Shown here: piece by piece, positions 46,461 to 56,290 of the stretch | How the letters are laid out: the number at the start of each line of letters is the position of its first letter | Numbering within the stretch: the stretch's first letter is position 1 | Assembly (NCBI RefSeq): GCF_026191635.1 | Contig: NZ_JAKRRW010000005.1 | Span: 1-64,000 of the forward strand | Length of the DNA: 64,000 nt | Reading direction: 5' to 3' | Origin: Photobacterium obscurum | Lineage (GTDB): Bacteria; Pseudomonadota; Gammaproteobacteria; Enterobacterales; Vibrionaceae | The notes under the pieces: model-generated | What the model was told of the DNA's origin: nothing | What the model saw: only the letters and a program-made list of their open reading frames with translations | The model's database searches: none | Position numbers and translations under genes: made by a program

Positions 46461-47372
46461 ATGATTATTCTTGTGAAAAGAAAGATAGATCTGGTCAAGG
46501 CCATGCGCACCTTCTTGGTCGTCGTTGAACAACAGAGTTTCAGCGCCGCTTCTCGTCAGCTTAATCTGGTCACATCAGCCGTCAGCCGACAAGTTAGTGA
46601 TCTAGAAAAGCACTTTGGGTGCCAGTTACTCTATCGAACAACCCGTGCAATGCACCTAACCGCTGAGGGGCGTTATTACCTGGAACAATTTAAAGATGTG
46701 ATAATGCGGCTAGACAACCTGGAGACCAACGCTCATCAAAGGCAGAAGCGTATCGCCGGTCATATCCGACTTACCGCCCCTTTTAACTCCGGCCATCTGG
46801 GAGTGCAGTATCTTCTTAGCGACTTCCTCAAGCAATATCCCGAGGTCAAACTGTCATGGATGCTCGTCAACCGCTACGTAAACATTGTCGAAGAAGGTAT
46901 CGACCTGGCCATTAGGGTCGGTGAATTGCCAGACTCCAGCCTGATCGGCCGTAAAATCGATGAAATGAAAGTCCTTTTTGTCGCAAGCCCAAATTACCTG
47001 GAGCAACACGGCGTACCCTCACACCCGAAGGAGCTCATGACCTTACCCTGTGTAATAGACAACTCAAATCGCCAGCCCGGTAAGTGGCGCTATATCGAAG
47101 GTAAAAAAGAACAGCATGTTAATGTAAATATCGCCATCGAGGTCAACCAAGGCGAGCTCGTTGCCCAGTTTGCCGCATCCGGTCACGGGGTTGCACAGCT
47201 ACCCGAATTTTTGGTGCAACCACTAATAGAGTCGGGGGAATTAATACCGCTCCTCACTGAATTTAACCTTACACCTCTGCCGGTATCACTGGTATATCCC
47301 GCCAACCGACTCATCAACCCGGCCCTCAAAGCATTAATTGACTATATTCTTGAACACCCACTGAAAGAGTGA
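46461..47372 (+). CDS. LysR-family transcriptional regulator
   Basis: 303 residues. HTH (MRTFLVVVEQQSFSAASRQL) plus effector domain resembling the CrgA/AaeR-like group. Divergent from the SDR gene with an 83-base shared promoter region, the usual layout of a LysR and its target. A GTG 12 bases downstream is an alternative start. Confidence 0.88.
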   Translation: MIILVKRKIDLVKAMRTFLVVVEQQSFSAASRQLNLVTSAVSRQVSDLEKHFGCQLLYRTTRAMHLTAEGRYYLEQFKDVIMRLDNLETNAHQRQKRIAGHIRLTAPFNSGHLGVQYLLSDFLKQYPEVKLSWMLVNRYVNIVEEGIDLAIRVGELPDSSLIGRKIDEMKVLFVASPNYLEQHGVPSHPKELMTLPCVIDNSNRQPGKWRYIEGKKEQHVNVNIAIEVNQGELVAQFAASGHGVAQLPEFLVQPLIESGELIPLLTEFNLTPLPVSLVYPANRLINPALKALIDYILEHPLKE

Positions 47373-47487
47373 CAACAAAGCGTTTCAAATTAGGCCACTA
47401 CGAAACCTCTGCTTTATATAAATTGTATGGAATTGTCCGCCTGAATATAAATAAAACCGACTTATAGGTAACATAAAGAAATGAACA

Positions 47488-48039
47488 ATGTTTTTTAAGC
47501 TCTGTATGAAAAAGCTGATCCCTCTATTACTCTTGACCTGCTCAACAAGCTGTTTTGCAGTTGACCACCACGTAGCGCTGCGCCTAGGTGGCGGTTCTAT
47601 CTCCAATGACGATCATGCGGACGCTGGGTTTGCATTTCAGCTCGGGTATAACTACCTTTTTACCCCCTATCTTGCTCTCGATACCGCTTACTATGCCAAC
47701 TCAGGTGGTCTCGGCTACGTGGGCAGCCTGGGTTTCCTTGATGAAATATCGAGTATTGAAGGCGGACTACTAGGCGCAAAAGCACAATATCCGGTGTTAC
47801 CTTTCCTGACGTTATTTGCCAGGGCCGGAGTGAATTACTCTTCTGTTGAAGTTACCTCTGAAATCCGTAAAGAAGAGGACATCACTAAAAGGTATAGTGG
47901 CGTGAATCCATATTATGGTGCAGGTACTGAAATAACCTTTGGCCAGCATGTCGGTATTACGATTGAATACCAACGAATTGAACTCAGCCATAATTTCAGT
48001 AGCGATAACTGGCTTACCGGCGTCAATATTAAGTTTTAG
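47488..48039 (+). CDS. Small outer-membrane beta-barrel protein
   Basis: 183 residues. A signal peptide (KKLIPLLLLTCSTSCFA) precedes an eight-strand-like pattern ending in VNIKF, with the terminal Phe expected for BAM insertion. A start at 47506 would give a more typical signal peptide. OmpA/OmpW-like family; function unknown. Confidence 0.75.
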   Translation: MFFKLCMKKLIPLLLLTCSTSCFAVDHHVALRLGGGSISNDDHADAGFAFQLGYNYLFTPYLALDTAYYANSGGLGYVGSLGFLDEISSIEGGLLGAKAQYPVLPFLTLFARAGVNYSSVEVTSEIRKEEDITKRYSGVNPYYGAGTEITFGQHVGITIEYQRIELSHNFSSDNWLTGVNIKF

Positions 48040-48055
48040 AACTGGCTAGCATCAT

Positions 48056-48090
48056 TTATTCTAAGTGCCTCAGCACGACACTTAGAATAA
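48056..48090. terminator. Shared hairpin between convergent genes
   Basis: TTATTCTAAGTG (48056-48067) is exactly complementary to 48079-48090 across 11 bases. AT-rich on both sides; probably a bidirectional terminator. Confidence 0.65.
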
Positions 48091-48102
48091 ATTTGAGGCT
48101 GA

Positions 48103-48579
48103 CTACATTTTCCTGAGCTTTTCCAGTTCATGACAAATATCATCATGCATCATTTTTTCAAAGTAGAACGCACCCAATTTATCAATACGACGCTTCAGCG
48201 ACGCCGACACCTGGCGATACTGTTCTTCAAACTCATCTTTGCTCATACCCGACTCAATTGGGGTGTATAATTCCCAATTTACTCTAATCCCACCAGCCCC
48301 CCAGTTCGGACTTGCGTCGATTTCACTGTGCTGGCTCTCACCAAAGGAAATAACAATATCAGGCTTGAAACCTGTTAGTTCATCCCATGATTTGCTATGA
48401 AAATCGTCTGGATTAAGCCCCATATCATCAAGGTAACTTTCAATATAGGGATGAAGCTCTCCAACTGGCTCACTCCCTGCGCTAGCCACTTCAAAACGTT
48501 CAGGCAAACACTTTTGTGCTATCGCTTCTGCAAGAATACTGCGACAAGCATTATCACGACAGGTGAACATTATTTTCAT
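48103..48579 (-). CDS. Low-molecular-weight phosphatase/ArsC-like protein
   Basis: 158 residues. The N-terminal P-loop CRDNACR (C7-x5-R13) is that of low-molecular-weight protein tyrosine phosphatases and thioredoxin-coupled arsenate reductases. The pair of redox cysteines that ArsC carries near residues 80-90 is absent (FGESQHSEIDASP instead). So arsenate reduction by that mechanism is unlikely unless C12 takes part. No ars genes adjoin it. The substrate is unknown. Confidence 0.7.
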   Translation of the reverse strand: MKIMFTCRDNACRSILAEAIAQKCLPERFEVASAGSEPVGELHPYIESYLDDMGLNPDDFHSKSWDELTGFKPDIVISFGESQHSEIDASPNWGAGGIRVNWELYTPIESGMSKDEFEEQYRQVSASLKRRIDKLGAFYFEKMMHDDICHELEKLRKM

Positions 48580-48722
48580 GCTTTTTCCCTAATTTCACTC
48601 CATAAAGTATTCAGTTTAGGAAGAAATACCAGAAACAAGATGACAAATTTTTATTATCGAATTAAAAACTCAAATTCGAGACAAATACCGATGACGCGTC
48701 ACGCCAAGCAAGCCCACACTCA

Positions 48723-49895
48723 CTAACGCTGAACCTGAGCCAGCTGGGAGTAATCAATCCACTCAGCGAATTCTCCCTGGTCTTGCCACCAGTAGGCAGT
48801 TTTTATCGGCTGAGAAAAATCCAGCGATTCACCCACTAATGGGGTTACCAAATCCGCTTGGTACTGCTCTGCCTCGGCAATCAGATCATTCACTGGCTCG
48901 TCCCAGCGATGCAGAAACAACTCGTAAGTCGACCAGTGCACCGGGAACAACTTTTCTGCCCGAACATCCAAATGCGCCTGCATCGTATGGGCTGCTTGCA
49001 TGTGTCCCCAGCCTTCGACTGGATAACCCTTACCATTTTTTACGTTGGCCGCGACTTCAATAAACGACACGTCAAACGGACCAAGTCGCTCACCAATTTG
49101 CTTGAAGTGCTCGCCGTATGCAGAATCGCCACTATAGAACACACTGCCAGCATTGGCCTGAATGGCCCACGACGACCATAGCGTCTTATTCGAGTCAAAC
49201 AGGCCTCGTCCCGAATTATGGTTAGCCGGTGCCGAGGTAATAGTGACAGAATTCACCTGCTGGCTTTCCCACCAATCAAACTCCTGAATATTTGACGGCT
49301 TGACCCCCCACTTCTCAAGGTGGCTACCAACCCCGAGCGGAACAAAAAACTGAACATCCTTATCGGCATAATATCGGGCAGTACTTTCTTCAAGATGATC
49401 GTAATGGTCATGAGAGATCAGAATCACATCAGGGACAGGCAGCTCTATTCGGTTGACTGGCGCATCAACATTTCGCTCAAACCAACGCGAAAACAACGAT
49501 GGCGCGGCATATTCGAAAACAGGATCGATCAACAAGCGAGTCTTATCCACTTCAACAAACAGTGACGAGTGACCCAGCCAGGTCACTCTCAAAGACTTAC
49601 TTGATTCAGACAACAAGCCAGTGTCGACAGCCTGATACTGCAATCGGCTATCAGGCTTATACCGGTCACGCTGCATGAAGAACTTCCACATCGTCTTCAA
49701 CATACCTTCTTCAGCGTTTACTTGTGGCAAGTTAGACACCACTTTGCCATCAACAAACTGAGGAGAGCTCGCAATGCGCTCTTGTCTCAAATCTTGGCTT
49801 CGTACGTAGTCACCACTGACATAGCCACTTCCTGCACTCACCACCCCAAGAGCAGCCAAAACTGCGACCATTGATGTTTTTAGTGTTGTGTTCAT
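48723..49895 (-). CDS. NAPE-PLD-like metallo-beta-lactamase-fold hydrolase
   Basis: 390 residues. An N-terminal hydrophobic segment (about 8-24) may be a signal or anchor. The zinc site has H162-x-H164-x-D166-H167 (SHDHYDHLEE), with further ligands in NHNSGRG, SGDSAYG and VHWST. Spacing resembles the NAPE-PLD/UlaG branch, which hydrolyses phosphodiester lipids or lactones. Divergent from a TetR gene with paired operators, so likely induced by an amphipathic compound. Substrate unknown. Confidence 0.85.
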   Translation of the reverse strand: MNTTLKTSMVAVLAALGVVSAGSGYVSGDYVRSQDLRQERIASSPQFVDGKVVSNLPQVNAEEGMLKTMWKFFMQRDRYKPDSRLQYQAVDTGLLSESSKSLRVTWLGHSSLFVEVDKTRLLIDPVFEYAAPSLFSRWFERNVDAPVNRIELPVPDVILISHDHYDHLEESTARYYADKDVQFFVPLGVGSHLEKWGVKPSNIQEFDWWESQQVNSVTITSAPANHNSGRGLFDSNKTLWSSWAIQANAGSVFYSGDSAYGEHFKQIGERLGPFDVSFIEVAANVKNGKGYPVEGWGHMQAAHTMQAHLDVRAEKLFPVHWSTYELFLHRWDEPVNDLIAEAEQYQADLVTPLVGESLDFSQPIKTAYWWQDQGEFAEWIDYSQLAQVQR

Positions 49896-49910
49896 TTCTA
49901 GCTAGCCTCA

Positions 49911-49979
49911 AAAGTAAACGCTGTTGTATACTTTTTATGATAACTTGAAAAAACCAGAAGTAAACACGGTCGTTTACTT
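49911..49979. promoter_or_regulatory. Twin TetR-type operators
   Basis: Two palindromes of the same form lie in the divergent promoter region: AAGTAAAC-N6-GTTTACTT at 49958-49979 (perfect arms) and AAAGTAAAC-N6-GTATACTTT at 49911-49934 (one mismatch). Their centres are about 46 bases apart. One is next to each gene, as expected for autoregulation plus control of the hydrolase gene. Confidence 0.75.
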
Positions 49980-50001
49980 TTAATTAATCATTAGGAAGAA
50001 A

Positions 50002-50613
50002 ATGGTAAAAGTCGCAGAAGTAAAACAAGAAAATATTATTATCGCTGCTATCGATATTTTCGCTGACAAAGGGCTGGAACAGGCGAGCATGGAAGCCATT
50101 TCAAAGCAAGCTGGGGTTTCCAAGCGTACGCTTTACAAGTACTACCCAACCAAAGAAAGCCTGTTCAGTGTCATTGTTGAACGGATGTTGTCTAATGTGC
50201 GAGTGATCAGCCAGATCCCCTTTGACCCACAGGTATCGGTCAAAGCACAGCTCACCGCCATTGCGGAGAAAGAGGTCGAACTGTTGTGTTGCCCGACCTT
50301 CCAGTCTCTGGCCAGAATGGTGCTATCGGAGTGTATGCGTTCAGACAATTCCGCCACCCTGATGGTGGAAAAGGTACAGCAACTGGAAGGGTGCAAGGGC
50401 TTAACTCGATGGATTAAGGCGGGTAGCGATGCAGGAAAACTCGATGTTGAATACCCGGAAGTTGCCTCCGAACAGTTTATCGCAGCCTTGAAGTCAATCG
50501 TCTTCTGGCCGCAAATACTGGTTCATTTACCACCTGCAAGCCAACAAGATCGAGATATTGCCATTGAAATGGCTGTAGCACAATTTCTAAGTGCTTACAT
50601 CAAAGAAAGCTAA
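50002..50613 (+). CDS. TetR-family regulator
   Basis: 203 residues. The HTH (SMEAISKQAGVSKRTLYKYYPTKESLF) is typical, the rest helical. Divergent from the metallohydrolase gene. It probably binds the two palindromes between them. Confidence 0.92.
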   Translation: MVKVAEVKQENIIIAAIDIFADKGLEQASMEAISKQAGVSKRTLYKYYPTKESLFSVIVERMLSNVRVISQIPFDPQVSVKAQLTAIAEKEVELLCCPTFQSLARMVLSECMRSDNSATLMVEKVQQLEGCKGLTRWIKAGSDAGKLDVEYPEVASEQFIAALKSIVFWPQILVHLPPASQQDRDIAIEMAVAQFLSAYIKES

Positions 50614-51145
50614 TTTGCCTTTGCCCGATAGTAATCAGGGTAAATACATGCTTGAGCTGGAAACCCAATTCTCCGGCTCTATGCACAAATTTGTAAATTA
50701 ATAATTAATTTGAACATGGGTAAATTATATTAGTAATAACATTCAAACTATCAGGATTAATAACAAGCTGGCCGGAACAACTGGCACCGAATTAAGATGC
50801 AAATATTCGTTCATTATTACCCAACTCTCAACATCCCTTTCCCTTTTATAAACAAAATGAATATCAGAGCCACTATAAATTACTTTTGATAAATGTGTCT
50901 ATATTGTCTCAGTTTGCAGAAATTCTGTCCTGTATCCTCCCAAAATCGATATTGATGGAATGCTTGCTTGGCATTTCAGGAAGTAGTTATCATCGCAACC
51001 TCGTTTTGCTTTTGCCTGTTTGGCCATATTCACCAAAGCAACAATGAAAACTTACATCTCTAAGCATATCGGTATCACTTAAGGCCCTAACTATAGGCTC
51101 CTTAAGGTTTATTCATTCAATCAGACCGTCAGCAAGGAGTATTAA
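50614..51145. other. Intergenic region before chemoreceptor gene
   Basis: About 530 bases, AT-rich, without an ORF, RNA gene or strong hairpin that I can recognise. It must contain the chemoreceptor promoter. Confidence 0.35.
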
Positions 51146-53053
51146 GTGAAACTCACAATTAGAACGAAGGCGATACTGGCTACAATATTTGCCGTGTTAG
51201 TCGTTATTACAGCGATGGGGACCTATTCATTTAATTCGAGCTGGAATATTCTCATCGACAAAACATTTCATCGCGAGCTACCCGCAGTGTTGGGAGAAGT
51301 CAGTAATGATTTAAATGCACAGCTTAACGTCCCTATTACTGCCTCACAAATTGTTGCCTTGTCTCCCTTATTTACTCAATATCCCGGCAACACGTCACAA
51401 AATGAAATGTCATCATATCTTTCCAAGGTAAAAAATGAATTCAATGCCATCACATCTTATTTCATTTCGGCCGAAGACAACACCTATTACACCCCGAACG
51501 GCATTCTTAAAACAGTAAACCCAAGCGCAGAGGCTGATCAGTGGTTCTTCCAATTTATGAAATCAGGAAAGCCCTTTGAGCTGTCGATTGATACTGAAGG
51601 GGCCACCGGGATCCCCACTCTGTTTGTTAACTATGCCGTCATTAACAACGGCCGCCGAATTGGGGTCGCAGGTATTGGGCTGACACTTGATAGTATCACC
51701 CAGCTTATTAGCCAATACCGTATTGGCGAAAGCGGCATCGTATTTCTGGTTGACGACCAAGGGGTAATCAAAGTCCACCCGCAGAAACAACTCGTCGGAG
51801 CCTCTCTATCAACACTGGGAATAGATAATTATCAGTCCTTATTAGGTGCCCCAACACCTATGGTTCGTGAACTGGAGCTTGATGGCAGCCCCCAAATTAT
51901 CGGGGCAAAAGCCCTGCCTAGCATTGGCTGGACTCTGGTGAGCCAAGTGCCCAGACAGGAAATTCTCGCCTACCTGAATGATTTCAGCTTTAACATGATC
52001 ATTATGGCGCTGATTATCGCCGTCATCTTTATTCCTCTCGCTGCTTGGTCTACCAACAGGCTTCTCTCTCCGTTTGCTCGGGTTGCCCAGCTATTGGAAG
52101 ATATTGGCAAAGGGGGCGGTGACTTAACTCAAAGACTGGATGATTCTCGACACGATGAAGTGGGACAAATTGCCAAAGGTTATAATCAGTTTGTTCAATA
52201 CCTCAGCGAACTGTTGCAGAGTGTGTCCGATACCGGTACAGAAATCTCGTCATCAATCCAAAATGTCGATCAACTTGCCCGCTCGATGGAACAAGAAATA
52301 AAGCAGCAGACCAGCAAGATAGAACAAGTCGCTACGGCAATACACGAAATGGGGGCAAGCTCCGACGAAGTTGCACAAAATGCAAATGGTGCAGCGAACA
52401 GTGCCGCATCGGCAAGCGAAGCCATTGCAACCGGCCATCAGTCTGTTACCGCCACTTACGAAAGTGTCGAAAATATGAATCACCAGCTGGGTAATACCAA
52501 TGAAATCGTCAGTCAGCTGGCCCAAGATGCAAACTCCATTGATACTGTCCTCGATGTGATTAGCAGCGTATCGGAGCAAACGAACCTACTCGCCCTAAAC
52601 GCGGCTATCGAAGCGGCACGAGCCGGAGAACAAGGCCGAGGGTTTGCAGTTGTTGCTGATGAGGTCAGAACGCTGGCCTCAAGAAGCCACGCTTCAACAG
52701 AGGAGATTCGGGAGATTATCGATAAACTACAAAAACGTACCGAAGCAGTTGTGGGTGCGATAGCGACCAGCTCAGATCTTGGAAAAGCCTGCCAGTCAGA
52801 GGCTTCCCATTCAGAGCAGCAACTCACGGCAATTTCTGCAAATGTCAGTGAAATGAATGCGATAAATATGCAGATTGCTTCTGCGACCAATCAACAGTCA
52901 AGCGTTATCAATGAAATCTCCCCGCACGTCACCAGTATTGCCGAAATTGCCCATCAAAGTGATGCAATGGTTGAGCAAACCGCTAGAGACTGCCATCAAC
53001 TGAAACAAAAAGCTGATCATCTAACGAGCCTGGTCAGTCAGTTCAAGTTTTAA
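51146..53053 (+). CDS. Methyl-accepting chemotaxis protein (dCache)
   Basis: 635 residues. TM1 is at about 8-28, a double-Cache periplasmic domain at about 35-270, TM2 at about 278-298, then HAMP and a long cytoplasmic coiled coil. The highly conserved hairpin tip ([19 protein letters not shown]) is at about 470-490. It senses a ligand outside and controls CheA. The dCache pocket lacks the full R-x-W-Y arrangement of known amino-acid receptors. Ligand unknown. AAGGAG precedes the start. Confidence 0.92.
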   Translation: MKLTIRTKAILATIFAVLVVITAMGTYSFNSSWNILIDKTFHRELPAVLGEVSNDLNAQLNVPITASQIVALSPLFTQYPGNTSQNEMSSYLSKVKNEFNAITSYFISAEDNTYYTPNGILKTVNPSAEADQWFFQFMKSGKPFELSIDTEGATGIPTLFVNYAVINNGRRIGVAGIGLTLDSITQLISQYRIGESGIVFLVDDQGVIKVHPQKQLVGASLSTLGIDNYQSLLGAPTPMVRELELDGSPQIIGAKALPSIGWTLVSQVPRQEILAYLNDFSFNMIIMALIIAVIFIPLAAWSTNRLLSPFARVAQLLEDIGKGGGDLTQRLDDSRHDEVGQIAKGYNQFVQYLSELLQSVSDTGTEISSSIQNVDQLARSMEQEIKQQTSKIEQVATAIHEMGASSDEVAQNANGAANSAASASEAIATGHQSVTATYESVENMNHQLGNTNEIVSQLAQDANSIDTVLDVISSVSEQTNLLALNAAIEAARAGEQGRGFAVVADEVRTLASRSHASTEEIREIIDKLQKRTEAVVGAIATSSDLGKACQSEASHSEQQLTAISANVSEMNAINMQIASATNQQSSVINEISPHVTSIAEIAHQSDAMVEQTARDCHQLKQKADHLTSLVSQFKF

Positions 53054-53068
53054 TTATCATCAACGCAA

Positions 53069-53099
53069 GGCCACTCCATAGATTCGAGTGGCCTTTTGT
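53069..53099 (+). terminator. Chemoreceptor gene terminator
   Basis: GGCCACTC (53069-53076) and GAGTGGCC (53086-53093), then TTTTGT. Confidence 0.85.
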
Positions 53100-53177
53100 C
53101 TCCAGCACTAAACCACATTCAGTCAGACAAAGTTTGACTACACTTAAACTTGTGAAAACAACAGGTAAAGGTATTCA

Positions 53178-53426
53178 ATGAAAAAATGGCTGGCTATCAT
53201 ATTCTTCTTATCACTTGGCTCGGCACAAGCCGATGTCAAAATTTCTGGCGATGGCTTTGAACTGAGTAAAGACTGCCTGAAACTGGAATCAGACAATGTC
53301 AAAATCAGCTCTGAAGAATGTGAAGAATGGAAGAAAAAAAACAAAGGAAACAGTAGTGTTCATGGTGACAACAACCCAGGACAAGGCAATAAGAAAGATC
53401 AAAAGGGCAAGAAAAATAACAAATAA
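53178..53426 (+). CDS. Small secreted hydrophilic protein
   Basis: 82 residues. The signal peptide ends SAQA (about residue 18). The mature part has two cysteines (C32, C47, possibly a disulfide) and a Lys/Asn/Gly-rich disordered tail (KKDQKGKKNNK). No family recognised. AGGTAAAG before the start supports translation. Confidence 0.6.
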   Translation: MKKWLAIIFFLSLGSAQADVKISGDGFELSKDCLKLESDNVKISSEECEEWKKKNKGNSSVHGDNNPGQGNKKDQKGKKNNK

Positions 53427-53439
53427 TATAAACAAATAT

Positions 53440-53458
53440 GCCAGCCTCAAAGGCTGGC
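53440..53458. terminator. Hairpin between convergent genes
   Basis: GCCAGCCT and AGGCTGGC around three bases, between the small secreted protein gene and the DUF4397 gene. It serves either strand; T-runs are short. Confidence 0.65.
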
Positions 53459-53491
53459 AATAATTGCGATAAAGAGCCCATCGGAACTCAG

Positions 53492-54838
53492 CTATGGTGC
53501 CGTATTATCAACATTCAGCACCAGTCCCCCAGCAAAATCATCGGTTGCGACCACTGAGTAGACTCCACCATCATCGACTGTCGCCATCGCTTCGACTGCT
53601 GGAGTAAAAGTACCATCGCTGGCTAAGATGACTGCCAAGAAATAGGTACCGGCAGGCACATTCAACACAGCAGAACCTTTAAAATCCACACCTTTAAGCA
53701 CCGCTGTACTCTCATCAAACGTCCCATCCGCAGAAGCATGAATATCAACTAACCCTAAACCGCCAGCGGTTGGACTGGCATGCACAACACGTACCTTGGC
53801 ATAAGTAGCGACCGAACGCAGATCTTCGGCAATCACTAAAGGTTCTATCGTCGAATCTGTAATGCTGTTGAGTTTACCCACAGCATAAATGCTTGTCGTC
53901 GTACCTGCGTCCAGTGTGGTATCAGGTGCTTCGATGACTACCAGGGTGTTATCGGACGATGCCGCTACACTCAAGTTGTAGGTATCGGGGGCAAGATCTA
54001 GGCTTCGAAATTCCTTAAATGCAATCACCGTCAGACCATCCACAGGCGCACCGGATGCCAGAACATCAACCTCTGGCGCGTCATCGACAGCATGAACAAC
54101 CCTAACTGCCGCTTGTTCACCTGAACTGCGAAGCACTGCTACGCCTTCACCATCAGCAACCATCAGGTTAACTGGAGATACCGCCCCGCCATCGACATTG
54201 GGCACAGCTGTAATCATCAGATCACTTCCCCCAGCCAAAGGTAATTCACCGCTGTCAAAGACAACCGCTTTGTCTCCGGTCAAAGTCACTCGAATCCGGT
54301 AAGTACCAGCGGGAATGCTGACTGGCAAATCAGGGCTATCAATCTTGAACTCAAGGCCACTAACGGCTGGTTCCACGCTATCGATACTGTTATCTGTAGC
54401 CAGGTAGATATCAACGCCCGATACGCCTGGGTGGCCATGCAGTACATCAATACGGACTTCATCAGCGCCTGGGGCAAAATTATCCCTGCTCAACACTACC
54501 GGCTCAATACTGGCGGTATTATTGAGCGCAATGATGTCGTACTGCATGTCGGGCGCAAAGTCCAAATTCTCTCCGATCACCTCGGCCTCTTCACCGCCTG
54601 CGAGCAATGCCTGAACCCCGACATCATAAGTACCAGAATCTAAGCTAATAAATCCACTGGCCGTTTGATAATCAACTTCTTCTAAGCCCTTAACAACTTC
54701 ATCATTGAGTGTAATAGCTACCAACGGAGCATCACTACTGGCATGGGTAACACGAATTTGCGAATTATCGTCATCATCAGAACACCCAAATAGAAATACA
54801 GCAGAACCTAACGCTAGCGCTAACGAATTGGCTTTCAT
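53492..54838 (-). CDS. DUF4397 repeat lipoprotein
   Basis: 448 residues. Lipobox LFGC (C19), followed by an acidic stretch. The rest is built from four Ig-like units, each starting with a phrase like VRVVHASPTAG or VRVTHASSDAP, the DUF4397 signature. Probably an outer-membrane or surface lipoprotein. Function unknown. It precedes the ECF sigma cluster in the opposite direction. Confidence 0.82.
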   Translation of the reverse strand: MKANSLALALGSAVFLFGCSDDDDNSQIRVTHASSDAPLVAITLNDEVVKGLEEVDYQTASGFISLDSGTYDVGVQALLAGGEEAEVIGENLDFAPDMQYDIIALNNTASIEPVVLSRDNFAPGADEVRIDVLHGHPGVSGVDIYLATDNSIDSVEPAVSGLEFKIDSPDLPVSIPAGTYRIRVTLTGDKAVVFDSGELPLAGGSDLMITAVPNVDGGAVSPVNLMVADGEGVAVLRSSGEQAAVRVVHAVDDAPEVDVLASGAPVDGLTVIAFKEFRSLDLAPDTYNLSVAASSDNTLVVIEAPDTTLDAGTTTSIYAVGKLNSITDSTIEPLVIAEDLRSVATYAKVRVVHASPTAGGLGLVDIHASADGTFDESTAVLKGVDFKGSAVLNVPAGTYFLAVILASDGTFTPAVEAMATVDDGGVYSVVATDDFAGGLVLNVDNTAP

Positions 54839-55028
54839 ACGAATACCCTCTTCCTGATAATTACTGGTCGGGATAATTTACGCTTGCAGCCAACATATCG
54901 ATCAGCATTGCCCAGATTTATTCTTATTCCTGCTGGTATGCCATTTATTTGTTTGAAGTTTTAAACCCAAGTCATCTAGATCGTGAATTGGGGCGTACTA
55001 GAGTAAAACAACCTTACGGGGACGTAAT

Positions 55029-55640
55029 GTGCAAATTATCAATGATCAAAACCACACACTGCCCTTTTTAGCCACGGCAGACCATTTTCTGCCTCTCGGT
55101 AAACGACAGTTACGGGGAAGTAGCATGGTATTTTCCAATACTATCCGTGAGGCTCTCCATGCCGGCGGTTTCTGGTTAGTGATGCAAGATAGCGACGGCC
55201 AAGTCGCGGTTTCCGGAGGGGATATTGTGACCTATGCTCATATCACAAATATTGATTGGCTCTCCGGCACTCAAATTCAAGTAGATGTCGATCTAAAGGC
55301 ATGGGGGTGTATTGAAGACCAGGTGCAATTCAATCCCCCTAGGCTATGCGCCAAGATTATTCCTTTATGGACGACCAACCAAAAACTGCCAGAAAATGAC
55401 ATCCTGTTCGTTCGGCTAAAGCAATGGCTTGCCGAATACGGCTATCAGTCACCGCTAATGGTCGATACCTCTGCTGATTTTCGAGATCCATGTTGGCTAT
55501 GCTGGCGCTGGCTGGAATTGCTGCCACTTCCCTTAAAAATAAAACAACGTTTATTAAAGCGAACCAACCCAAAGCTATGTCTACGCTATCTAAAAATAAT
55601 TATTCATCAAAGTGATCTTTACACCCAAGTGTTGCGTTAA
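55029..55640 (+). CDS. LON-substrate-binding-domain-like protein
   Basis: 203 residues from a GTG with GGGGACG before it. The opening (LPFLATADHFLPLGKRQLR), an ALHAGGFWLVM strand and VDLKAWGCI resemble the N-terminal substrate-binding domain of Lon (PUA-like fold). There is no AAA+ or protease part. Short proteins of this type are known, with unclear roles. It lies 32 bases before the ECF sigma gene and may be co-transcribed. Domain call is by eye and moderate. Confidence 0.5.
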   Translation: MQIINDQNHTLPFLATADHFLPLGKRQLRGSSMVFSNTIREALHAGGFWLVMQDSDGQVAVSGGDIVTYAHITNIDWLSGTQIQVDVDLKAWGCIEDQVQFNPPRLCAKIIPLWTTNQKLPENDILFVRLKQWLAEYGYQSPLMVDTSADFRDPCWLCWRWLELLPLPLKIKQRLLKRTNPKLCLRYLKIIIHQSDLYTQVLR

Positions 55641-55672
55641 ACGGTTATGGATCCCATGCTTGCAGTAGAACA

Positions 55673-56290
55673 ATGATAAAACTCAGCCGATTATCTGACT
55701 CCGAAAAGACTAAGGAGCCCATGTTCAACGAAGCCGTGCCAGCACCCGATGTGGCAACCCTGTTGTTCAACATTGCACATTCGCGCTGCAAAAGGAGCTA
55801 TGAAACGTTATTTGTTTTAGTTGCTCCCAAACTTCTCAACTTTACTCGCAAACAGTTGAGGGATGAGTCGATGGCAATGGAGATAGTTCAGGAAACCATG
55901 TTGAAAATCTGGTTAAAATCACACCTTTATGATGAATCTAAGGGTGCCGCTTTAACGTGGATATATTCTGTTGCACGAAACGTGAAATTTGACATGTTAC
56001 GTAAGTCTAAACACCAGCAAGACTGGGTACAGGGTGACGATCTTTGGCCAACACTTTGCGAAGATCAAGACAGTGAACGCCTACCCAAAGAATTTCGCTC
56101 GATTGTTAGCCGTGAATTGGACGACCTAGTTAATACCTTGCCGCCACAGCAGGCTGAAGTGGTTCGACTCATTTGCCTGCAAGGAGTATCGCACCAAGAA
56201 GTCGCAGAGGCATTAGGTATCCCATTAGGCACGGTTAAAAGCCGGCTGCGCTTAGCACTACAGAAAATGAAGGAGGCTTTAGATGACTAG
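55673..56290 (+). CDS. ECF sigma factor (RpoE/ECF11-like)
   Basis: 205 residues. Region 2 (QETMLKIWLKSHLYD) and region 4 (LPPQQAEVVRLICLQG ... GTVKSRLRLAL) are intact. The downstream gene overlaps by eight bases and encodes its ChrR anti-sigma, so this is a two-gene sigma/anti-sigma unit of the singlet-oxygen-responsive type (known from Rhodobacter and Photobacterium). A start at 55721 with GGAG close by is an alternative. Confidence 0.9.
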   Translation: MIKLSRLSDSEKTKEPMFNEAVPAPDVATLLFNIAHSRCKRSYETLFVLVAPKLLNFTRKQLRDESMAMEIVQETMLKIWLKSHLYDESKGAALTWIYSVARNVKFDMLRKSKHQQDWVQGDDLWPTLCEDQDSERLPKEFRSIVSRELDDLVNTLPPQQAEVVRLICLQGVSHQEVAEALGIPLGTVKSRLRLALQKMKEALDD

